DNA of 58,915 nt from Candidatus Brockarchaeota archaeon (GCA_017601345.1 JAFNIT010000006.1:1-58915); one strand, 5' to 3'. Shown: positions 27,124-36,840, counted from the first letter of the stretch. A program made the numbers and translations. Notes: generated by a model from the letters alone, not told the origin.

Positions 27124-27957
27124 TTAAGAAACCGGAATCTCTAATACAGAATGGTACATTGTCTCTTCCCATTCGGCATAAGGGAAGTGGGCTTCAATAA
27201 CGTGGACGCCTTCTTCACTGAACGTATACTGGTATTCTGATTGAATTATGTCGCCAGCTTTTAAAACGCGTTCCTGAATAACTTGAATACATATTTTTTC
27301 AGGGTCATAACATATTGGAAAGAGCTCGATCCTACGGCCACTAGGAGTCTGAAGGTATATTTTAAAGTCTGGAGAACAAGGCGTTGGTGAAGAATAGTGG
27401 AAATCCTTCTTCATGAGGTTTACAGCTACCGAATATATTTTCAATGTCTCGCCTTTGTTAACAGTAAGCTTATCCGTTTTTAGGTAGAAAATTATGTCTT
27501 GAAAACCCGATGGGAAGCCGCTAGTTTCACGCAACAAGTGGTGGAGATAAGCGAGTTCTTTAGGCGGCTTTTCGCTAACATCAGTCCAATAATAGTTTAT
27601 TGACTTGCCCCTGTCGTAAATAGTCAGGTTGTAAATGAAATAGTCCACTGCACCCTCCTCAGGCTTAAGCTCTAAACCATCAGGATATTTTTCGAGAAGA
27701 AGACTCATCCTGCTCGTTAATTCATCCAGTACAAAGCTTGGTATTAATGCCGAGCTGTTTCGTCTCTTAGCAAATACAGCCCCGTCCGAGTAATACTCGC
27801 ATGTCTCACAAACGCCCCAGAATCCTCCTGAAAATGTCAGCTCCATTATTTTCTCAGGCTTTTTCTGGGAGCCGAAAAACATGACAATTATCCCACTGAT
27901 TATCACCATTGCCAGCCAGATGAATGCGTAAAGCCCTATCCTGCTCATGAAAATCAT
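27124..27957 (-). CDS. membrane-anchored protein with emfourin-like and BsuPI-like inhibitor folds
   Basis: This 277-residue protein has an N-terminal hydrophobic anchor (about 7-30) placing the rest outside. The first domain (about 40-145: FSGGFWGVCETCEYYSDGAV ... YFIYNLTIYDRGKSINYYW) has the strand order of emfourin/protealysin-inhibitor-like domains. The second (about 155-275: LTVNKGETLKIYSVAVNLMK, then VLKAGDIIQSEYQYTFSEEGVHVI) resembles the BsuPI intracellular proteinase inhibitor fold. Both assignments rest on pattern similarity only. Two CxxC-like cysteine pairs could form disulfides. It could restrain surface proteases, or it may just be an Ig-like surface protein. Confidence 0.5.
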   Translation of the reverse strand: MIFMSRIGLYAFIWLAMVIISGIIVMFFGSQKKPEKIMELTFSGGFWGVCETCEYYSDGAVFAKRRNSSALIPSFVLDELTSRMSLLLEKYPDGLELKPEEGAVDYFIYNLTIYDRGKSINYYWTDVSEKPPKELAYLHHLLRETSGFPSGFQDIIFYLKTDKLTVNKGETLKIYSVAVNLMKKDFHYSSPTPCSPDFKIYLQTPSGRRIELFPICYDPEKICIQVIQERVLKAGDIIQSEYQYTFSEEGVHVIEAHFPYAEWEETMYHSVLEIPVS

Positions 27958-28067
27958 TCTAAAACAGTAATATATAATGCTAGATTTTCGAACAGTATTT
28001 CTAGGCTTTTAAAGTACTGCTTTTTGAACTAAAAGATTTATTTTCAACAACTTATTTTTTTCTTAAA

Positions 28068-29117
28068 ATGACCAATCAAGAGGAGAATAAAAAAGACGTG
28101 TTTTCAGCCTTAGAGGGGTTAACTAAGGTTGTTGAACTCAAGACTAACGTAGGCTCAGCATTAGTTACAGAATATGGTGCTAGAATACTTGGAGTGTTTA
28201 TAGGAGAGAGGCCGAATCCCTTTTGGACTGCCAGGAACCCGCAGGAAGTTATTCGCAATAGGGATTGGAACATCGGGGGGAACAGGCTTTGGATATCCCC
28301 GGAGAGAAACTTCTACTATAGAAAACCCGAGAAATTTGAGGAATGGTTTTGCCAATCTGCTTTAGACCCCGGAAACTGGCGCATAATTAGTTGCGGAGAG
28401 AAAAACGTAACTCTGGAAGAGGAAGTTGAACTCAAAGACTTCCTGAACAATATTAGTCTACACATGTTACTTTCAAGGCAAATCTCCGCCTCAGGTACAC
28501 AGCTTAAGAAAAACTTAGTGTACATGAGGCTCTGGGTTAAGGATGCTATTATTGTAAAGGGGGATTTGAAGAATGGAGTTAACCTCTGGGCTTTAACTCA
28601 AATACGGCCCGGAGAGGACAGAGGCGGTACTGCAATAATACCTACGCGTCGAAAAGCTAGGCCCATACATTATTTTAGAGAAATACCTAAGAACAGACTG
28701 AGAACCTCTAAAGACCATGTCTCGTTTAGAATAGATGGTTTAGAGGTTTACAAGCTTGGCATAGCTCCAGAAGATACTTTTCAAGAAGGGTGTTCAATCA
28801 TACTCTATTATGTTGAGCATGGAAGAGAAGTCTTTCTACTGTCGATGAAAACCATGATGGCGCCTACAACTCAAGAGGAGTGTCTGGATGTTGCTAAAGC
28901 AAACCCTTCTGGTCCTAAAGGATGCATACAATCTTATAACTCCGGACCAGACCTGTGTTTTGGCGAAATGGAGTTGCATTTTAAACCAGTAGTAAGGGTT
29001 AAAGACTCTTGGATATCTTATGCTGATTACGAAATAGATATTTTTGCTGGAAGTCGTGGAGAGATCTTAGGGGTTTTGAGGAAAACCATTCCAAAACCAT
29101 TCTTATTTCAGTGTTAA
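28068..29117 (+). CDS. DUF6786/DUF4380-like protein, probable mutarotase fold
   Basis: This 349-residue soluble protein has, near the start, VTEYGARILGVFIGERPNPFW followed by GGNRLWISPERNF, a pattern seen in DUF6786/DUF4380 proteins that share the beta-sandwich of aldose 1-epimerases. Conserved-looking residues later include MELHFKPV and the glycine-rich PSGPKGCIQSYNSGPD. It could process sugars from the nearby glycosidases. A TATA-like stretch (GATTTATTTTC) lies about 28 bases before the ATG, suggesting a short leader. The gene is followed by a methyltransferase gene on the same strand. Confidence 0.6.
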   Translation: MTNQEENKKDVFSALEGLTKVVELKTNVGSALVTEYGARILGVFIGERPNPFWTARNPQEVIRNRDWNIGGNRLWISPERNFYYRKPEKFEEWFCQSALDPGNWRIISCGEKNVTLEEEVELKDFLNNISLHMLLSRQISASGTQLKKNLVYMRLWVKDAIIVKGDLKNGVNLWALTQIRPGEDRGGTAIIPTRRKARPIHYFREIPKNRLRTSKDHVSFRIDGLEVYKLGIAPEDTFQEGCSIILYYVEHGREVFLLSMKTMMAPTTQEECLDVAKANPSGPKGCIQSYNSGPDLCFGEMELHFKPVVRVKDSWISYADYEIDIFAGSRGEILGVLRKTIPKPFLFQC

Positions 29118-29215
29118 ACTAAAAAAATTGACGCGTGCTTTCAAAAAGTGATCGACGCTTTATCGCGGGAAGGTTTAAAAGAAATTTCAACTCAATGGGA
29201 TAATGTGCCAAAGGT

Positions 29216-30070
29216 TTGAGTAGTGGTAAAGAATTGGAGGAAATATACAGAGTTATGCCGTGGCCCGAAGACCCTTGGAGCAAAGAGGGGAGGTCAAGGT
29301 ATGAAGAGGGTCTTAGAAGATTCGAGAAGCTTACTTCGCATGAGTGGGTGAACTCGATGATCTCAAAAAAAGATTGTATACGTATAATTGATGCTTGCGG
29401 AGGCACAGGCATAGGTGGAATAGCCTTGGCAAAAGCCTTGGTAAAGTATGGGAGAAGTATAGAGCTAACAATAACGGACCTTAGGAAGACAGCTTTGCGA
29501 AAAGCCGTCAAATTCGGCAAGGAAGTCGGGATAAAAGTTAATGTTGAATATATTGATGCGCTCAAAATCCATGAAACCGATAGGGAATACGATATAGGGC
29601 TTCTTTACGGCAACTCTGCACCGCACTTCAATCCTTGGAGACTAATCAGGTTCTTGGCTTCAGCATCAAGCTCAATAATTGAAGATGGTATCTTCATACT
29701 TGATGAAGTGGACAGAATCTACATGTTTCTAGTTCAGGGATACCGGCTTGTGCTTCCTGACGAAGCCTCTAAGGAGAGAGCTGTAATAAGCATGCACAGC
29801 CATTATGACCCGATAACTGGTGAGATTAGGCGTTTAGAGCTCGACCTCGTGAAAAGAAAGAGCGCAGAATTACCATTATACTTCTGGGGACTAGCGGAAT
29901 TAATGTCCATTGCCTGGCTTTTCTTCGAAGATATTGACTTCCTAAGAGACGAGGATAGTAAGGGGGGACAATGTAGGGGACTAATATTGGCACATAAACC
30001 AAGGAAAAGGATTACTCCAAGCGATCTTATCCGTCATCCTAGAGTGTTATCAGAAATTAAGGGTCCTTAG
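29216..30070 (+). CDS. class I SAM-dependent methyltransferase
   Basis: This is a 284-residue protein starting at TTG 29216; no ATG is available in frame because an upstream ATG meets a stop at once. Motif I is IIDACGGTGIGGIAL (about 57-71), followed by the acidic end of strand 2 (LTITDL, about 89), motif II-like VEYIDAL and motif IV-like YDIGLLYGNSAPHF. This is a Rossmann methyltransferase. The substrate is unknown; HFNPWRLIRFLASAS suggests a small-molecule or lipid substrate rather than DNA (no NPPY). Confidence 0.75.
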   Translation: MSSGKELEEIYRVMPWPEDPWSKEGRSRYEEGLRRFEKLTSHEWVNSMISKKDCIRIIDACGGTGIGGIALAKALVKYGRSIELTITDLRKTALRKAVKFGKEVGIKVNVEYIDALKIHETDREYDIGLLYGNSAPHFNPWRLIRFLASASSSIIEDGIFILDEVDRIYMFLVQGYRLVLPDEASKERAVISMHSHYDPITGEIRRLELDLVKRKSAELPLYFWGLAELMSIAWLFFEDIDFLRDEDSKGGQCRGLILAHKPRKRITPSDLIRHPRVLSEIKGP

Positions 30071-30109
30071 GATTAGTGTCTTTAGAGATAGGAATGATTT
30101 TATTTACTG

Positions 30110-30372
30110 TTAGAGTTAGAAAAGGTTGGAAAATTTTAGGAAGAAAAAGAGGAAGGGGTTTAGTGTTTTTACGGTGCGAATAGCGTTGAGAACCTTGTTG
30201 CTGTCGGCCCGACTAGGTTTAGTATTGCAGCCGGCAGCCACATTGCTCCGAAGCCGAGTATCCAGCCTGCTACAATGGGTATAGCATACTCCTCGTACTT
30301 CTTAATACCCACAGTCCTTATTACGACGAACTTTATGATCAAAGCAATCAGCGAAGTCATCCACATGTATGT
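30110..30372 (-). repeat. inverted repeat block B, copy in OPT-like gene 3
   Basis: Reverse complement identical to 15452-15714 over 263 bases, covering the end of the gene and 59 bases of 3' flank, including the T-rich terminator. Confidence 0.85.
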
Positions 30373-32259
30373 GACTGCAACCATAACTACGTATAGTGCA
30401 GGAATGTTTATGAACCATAGGAATGGAATCTTTGTCTTAAGTATGTAAAGAACTATTCCAAGCAGAAAACCTAAACCATAGAGATATAACAGGTTATACT
30501 CGATGGTCAAACCCGTTATTGCAGATCTTCCTTTATGATAGTGGCCTTGTGCAATCCACGGCCACCATCCTAGTAGACGATCGCCCAATTGATTGATTCC
30601 TCCCCTTGTGTTAACGATGAAGTAAGTGTCTAATGGCACGAATATGAATAGCAGTATTATCGCACCTATTAATAAGGCGATTAGAAAGTCTTTTAGCCTT
30701 ATTTTCAACTCATAGGCTATCTTGTAAAGTATCATCATGTTTCCTGCAGACAGTGGAGAGAACAGGACATTCCAATTGTTCACGTTCACAAGGTTCTTGT
30801 TTATGGTGAACCATGCTGGGTCAGTGTTAGGAGTGCTCCAGGTTACTGATTCAGGCGCAGGCCATCCTCTTAAACTAACGCCGGCCAAGTAAGTCGGCTC
30901 CCAGATGTATTCGTAACCAGTAACGAACCACCAGATCTCCGAGTATATTCTTGCGCAAAGTATGTTGAAGAGGAACATCCATAGGGGCACGAGGAGAGCG
31001 ATTAGAGGATCGGCTCCCTCAACCAGCATCAACGCATACCATCCAAATCCGCCTATCAACAATAATGCTGGAATTATTCTCAATGGGAGCTCTCTTTCTT
31101 TCCCCCCTTTCCACAATGATGAAAATACGCTGGCTAATCTCTTTCTCTGGGTGAAGATGCACCATACTGGTATTGCAAGCCCCATGCCGTTTGCGGCGAA
31201 CCATTTGTACGGGAATGGCATTAAATTGCAACCGGCATTTCCATCCCAATTCCATACAAATTCCATGCCTGGCGTGTACGCCATCCAGCCCATGGCCACT
31301 GCTAGTCCCTGGTATATTACGCCGAATACTAGCCAACCGATGATCTGGGTTAACAGTACATCGTTAGGTAGGATAAGTCCTATGGCGACTAATGGTAGGA
31401 AGAAGATAAAAGCCGCATAAGCGCCTGGTATTGCTTGGGCTAAGAAGGGTATGCCTACATTGGTTTCACCCCACCACGCTGCTGCAGGGAACGCTGGCCA
31501 GAGCTCAGTTACTACAGGAGCTATGCCTGTTACCATACCTATTAGAAACATTCCCCAGAACACTTTCGTGGTTGCCAGCTTGAAGTCGAAGATTCTAGAT
31601 TTATTCGTGGTCGGATCAACCTCCCCCGCCTCCTTGAACAGGTGGAGCGAGGGCAACGCCATTGGGAACACTAGCCTCTCCTCCTCTATCCATACCCTGC
31701 CAAATGCGAAAGTTACGAATATGCTTATGAAAGAGTAGAACAAGTATATCAGTCCCCAGTACACTATAGAAGTCATTAAGTATCCCCATGGTACTGCTTG
31801 ACCCGGAGCCCTCCCGTTGAGGAGCATCGTCGCAATATCGAAGCGAACCGGCTCAGGTGGTATTATAGCTGAAGGAACAGCTTTACTCCAGGAGTCTCTT
31901 AAGTCACCTATTCCAAACGCTAGATAGTCGCTAAAAGCTCCATAGATTGGTATGTTTAACGGATTACCGTGAGCTGCGGCATGCATCGCTAGATAGGAAT
32001 GCATCCCAAGGAATGTGAAGACTGAAAATATGAAAACATATTCTTGAGGAGTCAATCTTAGCTTAGGGCTGGCGCGTCCCAAGAGTTCCATTATTATCAC
32101 TATGTATATCATTGGGAGTAGGAAGGTTCCGAAGGTTCCAGGCTTATCTGTGTAAAGACCCAGCACAACCGAGAGGTATGCGAATATTAGTGCCAGAGGG
32201 ATCGAGAAAGCGAGCGATTTTACAGTTAAGCCTGATTTAAGCTCTACTTCTGAAGCCAT
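30169..32259 (-). CDS. OPT-like/DUF6785-DUF6784-type polytopic membrane protein, copy 3
   Basis: This 696-residue protein has about 15 hydrophobic segments. The N-terminus MASEVELKSGLTVKSLA and the loop WIEEERLVFPMALPSLHLF match copy 2. It starts at ATG 32259 with SD GAGGTGAAA and a TATA-like CTTTAAATATTA farther upstream. Compared with copy 2, diverged regions alternate with identical ones, so substrate-facing loops may have diversified while the scaffold was homogenised. Unlike copies 1 and 2 it has no adjacent glycosidase; the nearest sugar-related neighbour is the mutarotase-like protein at 28068. Confidence 0.75.
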   Translation of the reverse strand: MASEVELKSGLTVKSLAFSIPLALIFAYLSVVLGLYTDKPGTFGTFLLPMIYIVIIMELLGRASPKLRLTPQEYVFIFSVFTFLGMHSYLAMHAAAHGNPLNIPIYGAFSDYLAFGIGDLRDSWSKAVPSAIIPPEPVRFDIATMLLNGRAPGQAVPWGYLMTSIVYWGLIYLFYSFISIFVTFAFGRVWIEEERLVFPMALPSLHLFKEAGEVDPTTNKSRIFDFKLATTKVFWGMFLIGMVTGIAPVVTELWPAFPAAAWWGETNVGIPFLAQAIPGAYAAFIFFLPLVAIGLILPNDVLLTQIIGWLVFGVIYQGLAVAMGWMAYTPGMEFVWNWDGNAGCNLMPFPYKWFAANGMGLAIPVWCIFTQRKRLASVFSSLWKGGKERELPLRIIPALLLIGGFGWYALMLVEGADPLIALLVPLWMFLFNILCARIYSEIWWFVTGYEYIWEPTYLAGVSLRGWPAPESVTWSTPNTDPAWFTINKNLVNVNNWNVLFSPLSAGNMMILYKIAYELKIRLKDFLIALLIGAIILLFIFVPLDTYFIVNTRGGINQLGDRLLGWWPWIAQGHYHKGRSAITGLTIEYNLLYLYGLGFLLGIVLYILKTKIPFLWFINIPALYVVMVAVTYMWMTSLIALIIKFVVIRTVGIKKYEEYAIPIVAGWILGFGAMWLPAAILNLVGPTATRFSTLFAP
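31714..31859 (-). repeat. inverted repeat block A, copy in OPT-like gene 3
   Basis: Reverse complement identical to 13956-14101 over 146 bases. A further block of about 100 identical bases (around 14168-14268 in copy 2) lies nearby, separated by diverged sequence. Confidence 0.8.
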
Positions 32260-32497
32260 AAATTATTTCACCTCAGTATATGTTTTAAGCAAAAGTAATA
32301 TTTAAAGGTTCTGGCCTTAAATTCATTTTTTAAAGTATTTATTTTTATTCAAATAACTGGAAAGAGTAATTACGACTAGCTGGTCTAAACAGCTACATAC
32401 TTGCAGTCAGTTGCATGTATTTAGTCTTTATTGATGCTTATTGCTCTAACATAGCTTGTTGGTGTTTCAAAATAGACCTACATTTTGCTCGTCACTT

Positions 32498-32526
32498 CTT
32501 CAAGCTTTTAAAAAGCTATTTTGAAG
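32498..32526. promoter_or_regulatory. inverted repeat upstream of the KaiC-primase operon
   Basis: CTTCAA-GCTTTT-A-AAAAGC-TATT-TTGAAG forms nested inverted repeats 38 bases before the ATG at 32564. The core TTTTAAAAA could double as the TATA box, in which case a protein binding the repeat would block transcription. No other gene lies in 32260-32563. Confidence 0.4.
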
Positions 32527-32563
32527 CATTAAGTTCTTATTCTGCTTATAGTTTGTGTATATT

Positions 32564-33358
32564 ATGAGTTTTGAGGTAAAGAGACTGAGGACTGGCGTTG
32601 AAGGCCTTGACTCGCTTCTTCAAGGAGGAATACCTGAGGGGTTTTTCGTAGCGGTTACTGGAGAACCGGGTTGCGGGAAGACGATATTGTCGATACACTT
32701 TATAAATAAGGGTATTGAGGACGGGGACAAATGCATATACGTTACTACCGAGGAGAGCCGGGAGTCAATAGTCAGACAGGCTTCTCAATTCAATATGGAT
32801 TTCTCTAAAAAGGTTGAAGAAAACAGGTTGATAATAATCGATGCTTTAATGGGTAGAACAGACAAATGGAGTCTTCAAAGCCTGGACATGGAGGCATTAG
32901 TCTCTAAGATAATAGAGGCCAAGAAAGAGCTTGGATACGGAAGGGCTAGAGTTGTTATCGACAGCCTTTCAGCATTCTGGCTTGATAAACCGGCAATGGC
33001 TAGGAGGTACAGCTATTACGTTAAGAAGGTTCTTTCAAAATGGGATTTCACAATACTCGCAGTAAGCCAGTATGCGATAACCACTGCGGAAAGCTTCGGC
33101 TTTGGTGTTGAACACATAGCAGACGGGATAATAAGGTTCAGGAGAATTATCCGTGGAGGCGAGTTGAAAAGGTTCGTAGTGATCGAGAAAATGAGACAGA
33201 CCGACCACAGCAGATACCTTCACGAGATCGATATCAAGCCTGGTGTTGGCCTAGTGGTCTTAGGCAGGGTTGAGAAGAGAGTCGAGGACTATAAGCTACC
33301 TTTTGAAGTAACGAAGAAAATAATTGAGGCTAAGAAGGAGGCTGAGAAAGAACTATGA
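32564..33358 (+). CDS. KaiC-like RecA-superfamily ATPase
   Basis: This single-domain protein of about 264 residues has Walker A GEPGCGKT at 33-40, the KaiC-type lead-in TGVEGLDSLLQGGIPEG, YVTTEES, and Walker B ARVVIDSLSAFW. FGVEHIADGIIRF and KMRQTDHS complete the KaiC/RadA-like core. A GTG at 32555 would add three residues. Circadian KaiC has two such domains; archaeal single-domain KaiC proteins are thought to be signalling ATPases. Its stop overlaps the next start as ATGA, so it is translationally coupled with a primase-like gene. Confidence 0.88.
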   Translation: MSFEVKRLRTGVEGLDSLLQGGIPEGFFVAVTGEPGCGKTILSIHFINKGIEDGDKCIYVTTEESRESIVRQASQFNMDFSKKVEENRLIIIDALMGRTDKWSLQSLDMEALVSKIIEAKKELGYGRARVVIDSLSAFWLDKPAMARRYSYYVKKVLSKWDFTILAVSQYAITTAESFGFGVEHIADGIIRFRRIIRGGELKRFVVIEKMRQTDHSRYLHEIDIKPGVGLVVLGRVEKRVEDYKLPFEVTKKIIEAKKEAEKEL

Positions 33359-34224
33359 ACCCTTGGCTTCCGTCAGAGCATTATGAGAGACCTGAGGTTA
33401 AGAAGGAAATAGCTGATTACTGTAAAAACCGGTGGGTTGCTATCCACTGTGAAGCTGTTGGAGAAAACGGTATGCGTATAATGATCAGGTATGATAGAGG
33501 AAAACCATTGACAATAAACTCAGAATCTGAATTCACGGGGCTGATCAACCGTTACATGAAGTATAGACCAAGGGCATTCTATGCTACAGCTCACATTTAC
33601 TCTAGGTTTAAAATTAGGGAGGATGTTTTAGACAGGAGCAACATAGTCTACTCTTCTCCTGTATGGGATATAGACTCTAAAGATGGAGATTGGAGAAGGG
33701 TGATCAAAAAGGCTCAGGAGATAGTAGGCTTGTTAGATAGTTTTGGAGTGTCCAAATCGGTTTTCGTAAAGTGGAGCGGACGCGGTGCCCATGTCCACAT
33801 AAACCCGTTCTGTTTCAGTGTCGATGTAAGAAGGAAAATAGAACCGATTGACATAGCATATTCAATAACGAACTTCATTACTAATAGGCTTGAGCATACT
33901 GAAGGGGTTATTGTTGAAAGCAGGATAGATATTCAGAGAGTTTTTACTTCACCCTTATCTCTACATAGGGTTCTAGATCGCGTAGCCATATGCCTGTTAC
34001 CTGAGAAACTGGAAGAATTCGACATAGGATGGACAGATCCAAAATCATATGTTCATTTCCCAGACTCTTGGAGACGTTTCTCAGAAAGTGAAGGGGACGA
34101 TTTGGCTGAAAAAGCCTTCACTTCTACAGGCCCATACGTAACTGGAAAGCATTGGAGGAGAAAACATAAGCCACTTGATACCGAGATACTGGAAACAATC
34201 GGGAAATTCGGCAATCAACTCTAA
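33355..34224 (+). CDS. archaeo-eukaryotic primase (PriS-like) superfamily protein
   Basis: This 289-residue protein carries three AEP motifs in order: PVWDIDSKDGDW (metal ligands D105, D107), the nucleotide-binding KWSGRGAHVHINP (141-149), and RIDIQRVFTSPLSLHR (D192 and SLH at 202-204), the counterpart of the PriS motif III and R-x-P-x-SLHG segment. It lacks an obvious zinc knuckle and is shorter than typical PriS. It is probably a stand-alone primase/polymerase or an inactive relative distinct from the replicative primase. The four-base overlap with the KaiC-like gene implies a functional pair. Product function is unproven. Confidence 0.8.
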   Translation: MNPWLPSEHYERPEVKKEIADYCKNRWVAIHCEAVGENGMRIMIRYDRGKPLTINSESEFTGLINRYMKYRPRAFYATAHIYSRFKIREDVLDRSNIVYSSPVWDIDSKDGDWRRVIKKAQEIVGLLDSFGVSKSVFVKWSGRGAHVHINPFCFSVDVRRKIEPIDIAYSITNFITNRLEHTEGVIVESRIDIQRVFTSPLSLHRVLDRVAICLLPEKLEEFDIGWTDPKSYVHFPDSWRRFSESEGDDLAEKAFTSTGPYVTGKHWRRKHKPLDTEILETIGKFGNQL

Positions 34225-34284
34225 ATTTAATTATTGAGATCTTTAAATAATAAACATTAGGGTAAAATTTATTATTGTGGGACA

Positions 34285-35315
34285 ATGACAATAGTTAGGG
34301 TTGACGAAAGTGGAATGGCGACTATTCCCAGAGAAATTGGTGTTAGAGGAACTAGAGCTATAGTCATACCTGCGGGCAGTTTCTTAACGATACCTCTCCC
34401 TCAGTCTCCTCGCGAAGAGGAGGAAACAGCTTTGATTATTGAGTCTCTGAATAAAACGCCTCTCAGTTTTTCTGAGCTTAAGAAAAGGATAGGGTGGAGA
34501 GTAGTGGCCATCTCCAGTTCCGTTTGAATAAACTGAATGGGCTTGTAGAAACCACACCAGAAGGAAGCTACAAGCTTACGGACGATGGGAGGGAAGCGCT
34601 GAGGATAATAGGAACGATGAAGAAAACAAATGGAATACGAAATTCCAGATCGCATACTCCTTTATTGTATTCATAGTTCTGATTTTTCTGAGCCTATACC
34701 TTCTATCTTACGAAGAATGGGCTCTTCCTCCACGTACTTCTCTTGGAACTACTCTGGAAATATTTTGCCCAGGCTTGGATACTACTATCCCCTTATACGT
34801 AAAGCCAAATCAGTCTGTTACACTTACATGTACTGTAAACTACGATTGGGTGTATCCCTCAACAGTATGCGGAGGAACTTAATTCTGATAGAAGAATACC
34901 CTGCTCCTGAAAACACTTTTGAAGTCTATGAATATGATTTTTGACACTACTATTTTGATGTTCATGGCGTGGAATCCTATCATATTTTGAATAAAAGTTA
35001 CTACAATGGCAGTTATTCGCTAGAATGTAATTTACTTAACAAAGGTGAGTATGAGCCCCCTTTACTTGGGGAGGCTTAGGCCGGTCTATTGATAAGCCTG
35101 GTAGTTACCATATTGTCATTTATAATCTGGTCTATCGGAATTTGAGATCAGAGGTAGATTCCAATTCACTGGTAACCGTTTTCAAAAGCCCTATGCAAAA
35201 ATAGGCTAGTAACACTATCCTTGGTAATTATCTATTTCTTTTGGTAATTATCTTTCTTTGTAATATTAACAGTTTATCTCGTATAAAAGCTAAAGAAATA
35301 ATTGTTAGCAAGTGA
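34285..35315 (+). pseudogene. broken AbrB-like/winged-helix membrane protein gene
   Basis: Joined frames give one protein. An AbrB/SpoVT-like start (VRVDESGMATIPREIG ... AIVIPAGSFLTIPLP) is followed by LIIESLNKTPLSFSELKKRIG. After a frameshift near 34493 comes the rest of a winged helix (GHLQFRLNKLNGLVETTPEG). After a second shift near 34640 comes a membrane helix (FQIAYSFIVFIVLIFLSLYL) and an extracytoplasmic beta-rich part (VKPNQSVTLTCTVNYDWVYP). After further shifts or stops come NLILIEEYPAPENTF, YFDVHGVESYHIL, DKPGSYHIVIYNLV and a C-terminal hydrophobic stretch ending near 35315. At least three frameshifts or stops are present. Its original role may have been a membrane-bound regulator. 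Confidence 0.6.
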
Positions 35316-35344
35316 TTTCGAATAGTGGTCTAGAGAGCGTAGAC

Positions 35345-35674
35345 TTATTGCCTTTTAAGCTCCATGTTCATCCATTCAAAATAGCTTTTATCTCCAGAAG
35401 CTATCGGCATTGCAATAATTTCTGGAACCTCGTATGGATGATTCTCTCTAATAGTTTTTTCAAGCTCTTCATAGAAGTCTTCTTTGCTCTTGATTATGCA
35501 TAGCCATTCTTCTGCTTCTTCTATTTTCCCCTTCCACCAGTATAGGCTTGATACTGGGCCAACTATCTGAACGCATCCTGTTAACCTCTTCTCCAACAAT
35601 ATTTTAGCAATCCTTAAAGCGTCTTCTTTTTTCTCTACTGTTGTTAAAACCTGTATATATTCTATCTTACTCAT
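35345..35674 (-). CDS. cutA: CutA1-family protein
   Basis: This 109-residue protein matches CutA1 across its length: YIQVLTTVEKKEDALRIAKI, KRLTGCVQIVGPVSSLYWWKG, EWLCIIKSKEDFYEEL, and HPYEVPEIIAMPI. CutA1 forms very stable trimers and was linked to divalent-metal tolerance in E. coli, though its general function is unsettled. The gene is alone. Confidence 0.95.
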   Translation of the reverse strand: MSKIEYIQVLTTVEKKEDALRIAKILLEKRLTGCVQIVGPVSSLYWWKGKIEEAEEWLCIIKSKEDFYEELEKTIRENHPYEVPEIIAMPIASGDKSYFEWMNMELKRQ

Positions 35675-35799
35675 AGTAGTATCCTAGTTTAGAAGAGGGA
35701 GGATTTATTAATATAGTTTGACTACATCGATTTTTAAGCCACTTAAAAGAGGATTAGAAGCCTAATGTTTTATATGTTCTCTAAAGACATTACGGGATT

Positions 35800-36825
35800 A
35801 TGGATATTAATAGACTCTATATTCCTGACCCGGTTTCAGCCGGAATAATATTGTCGTACAAGTGTAATAGCAAATGTAAACATTGCATGTATGCCTGCTC
35901 CCCCCTATGGAAAGCTGATTGGCTTGCTAAGGAGGATATTAGGCTTATTCTAAAGCAACTGGCTTTAAGGATTAAGCCAAGCCCATATGGCTCTGAAAGT
36001 ATTGGTGTAAATTATGGACTACATTTTACTGGTGGAGAGCCATTTCTAAATTATGATCTTCTTTTAGATGCTGTTAAAACTGCGAATGATCTTGGAATTC
36101 CTTCAACCTTCGTTGAAACTAACTGCTTCTGGTGCGTTGACGATGAGCAAGTCAGTGAAAAGCTCACAGCCTTAAAAAAGGCTGGGTTAAAGGGAATACT
36201 AATCAGTGTAAATCCCTTTATATTAGAGCAGGTTCCTTTCGAAAGGGTTGAGAGAGCAGTCAGGATAAGTGAAAAAGTTTTTGGCAATAATACAATCATA
36301 TATCAAGGAATCTACTATCATCGTTTCAAAAAACTAGGTATAAATGGTACTATTACCCTAGACCAATATTTGAAGATAGATGGGTGGGCATTGCAGTATT
36401 CGGAACTTCTTCCAATGGGAAGAGCCTGCTACAAGCTGAAGCATCTGTTCGTAAAGCACCCTGCTAAAACCTTCTTTAACGAATCTTGCATATCTGAGCT
36501 CACTAGGAACTGGCACGTTCACATAGATAATTATTTCAATTATATGACAGGTTATTGTGGCGGCATATCTCTCGGAGATGCTAGAAATCTGGATGATTTA
36601 GTACGGGAAGGAGTAAGCTTGGATGATAGGCCAATACTACGCGCACTCGTCACAAGCATTGAAAGTCTCTATGAATTTGCAGTAAAGGAATTCAACTATA
36701 GGGAAAATGAAGAAGGATATATTTCTAAATGTCACCTTTGTATAGATATAAGGAGACACATAATACAACAAACCAACGAATTTAAAGAGCTTCAACCGAG
36801 AGAGCTGTATTATAATTTAGAGTGA
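35800..36825 (+). CDS. radical SAM protein
   Basis: This 341-residue protein has the iron-sulfur motif C22-x3-C26-x2-C29 ([15 protein letters not shown]) in a standard radical SAM barrel ([16 protein letters not shown] is the GGEP motif). Extra cysteines occur at C33 and near the C-terminus ([13 protein letters not shown]), which might hold an auxiliary cluster but do not match a full SPASM domain. No peptide or obvious substrate gene is adjacent; the next gene is ribosomal protein eL13. The reaction is unknown. Confidence 0.82.
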   Translation: MDINRLYIPDPVSAGIILSYKCNSKCKHCMYACSPLWKADWLAKEDIRLILKQLALRIKPSPYGSESIGVNYGLHFTGGEPFLNYDLLLDAVKTANDLGIPSTFVETNCFWCVDDEQVSEKLTALKKAGLKGILISVNPFILEQVPFERVERAVRISEKVFGNNTIIYQGIYYHRFKKLGINGTITLDQYLKIDGWALQYSELLPMGRACYKLKHLFVKHPAKTFFNESCISELTRNWHVHIDNYFNYMTGYCGGISLGDARNLDDLVREGVSLDDRPILRALVTSIESLYEFAVKEFNYRENEEGYISKCHLCIDIRRHIIQQTNEFKELQPRELYYNLE

Positions 36826-36840
36826 AGAGTGAACGGGTAA

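Noticed and set aside
15671-30155. Possible composite transposon bounded by the inverted OPT-like repeats
   Set aside because: No transposase, no target duplication, and the enclosed genes are core repair and metabolic genes; gene conversion between paralogues explains the repeats.
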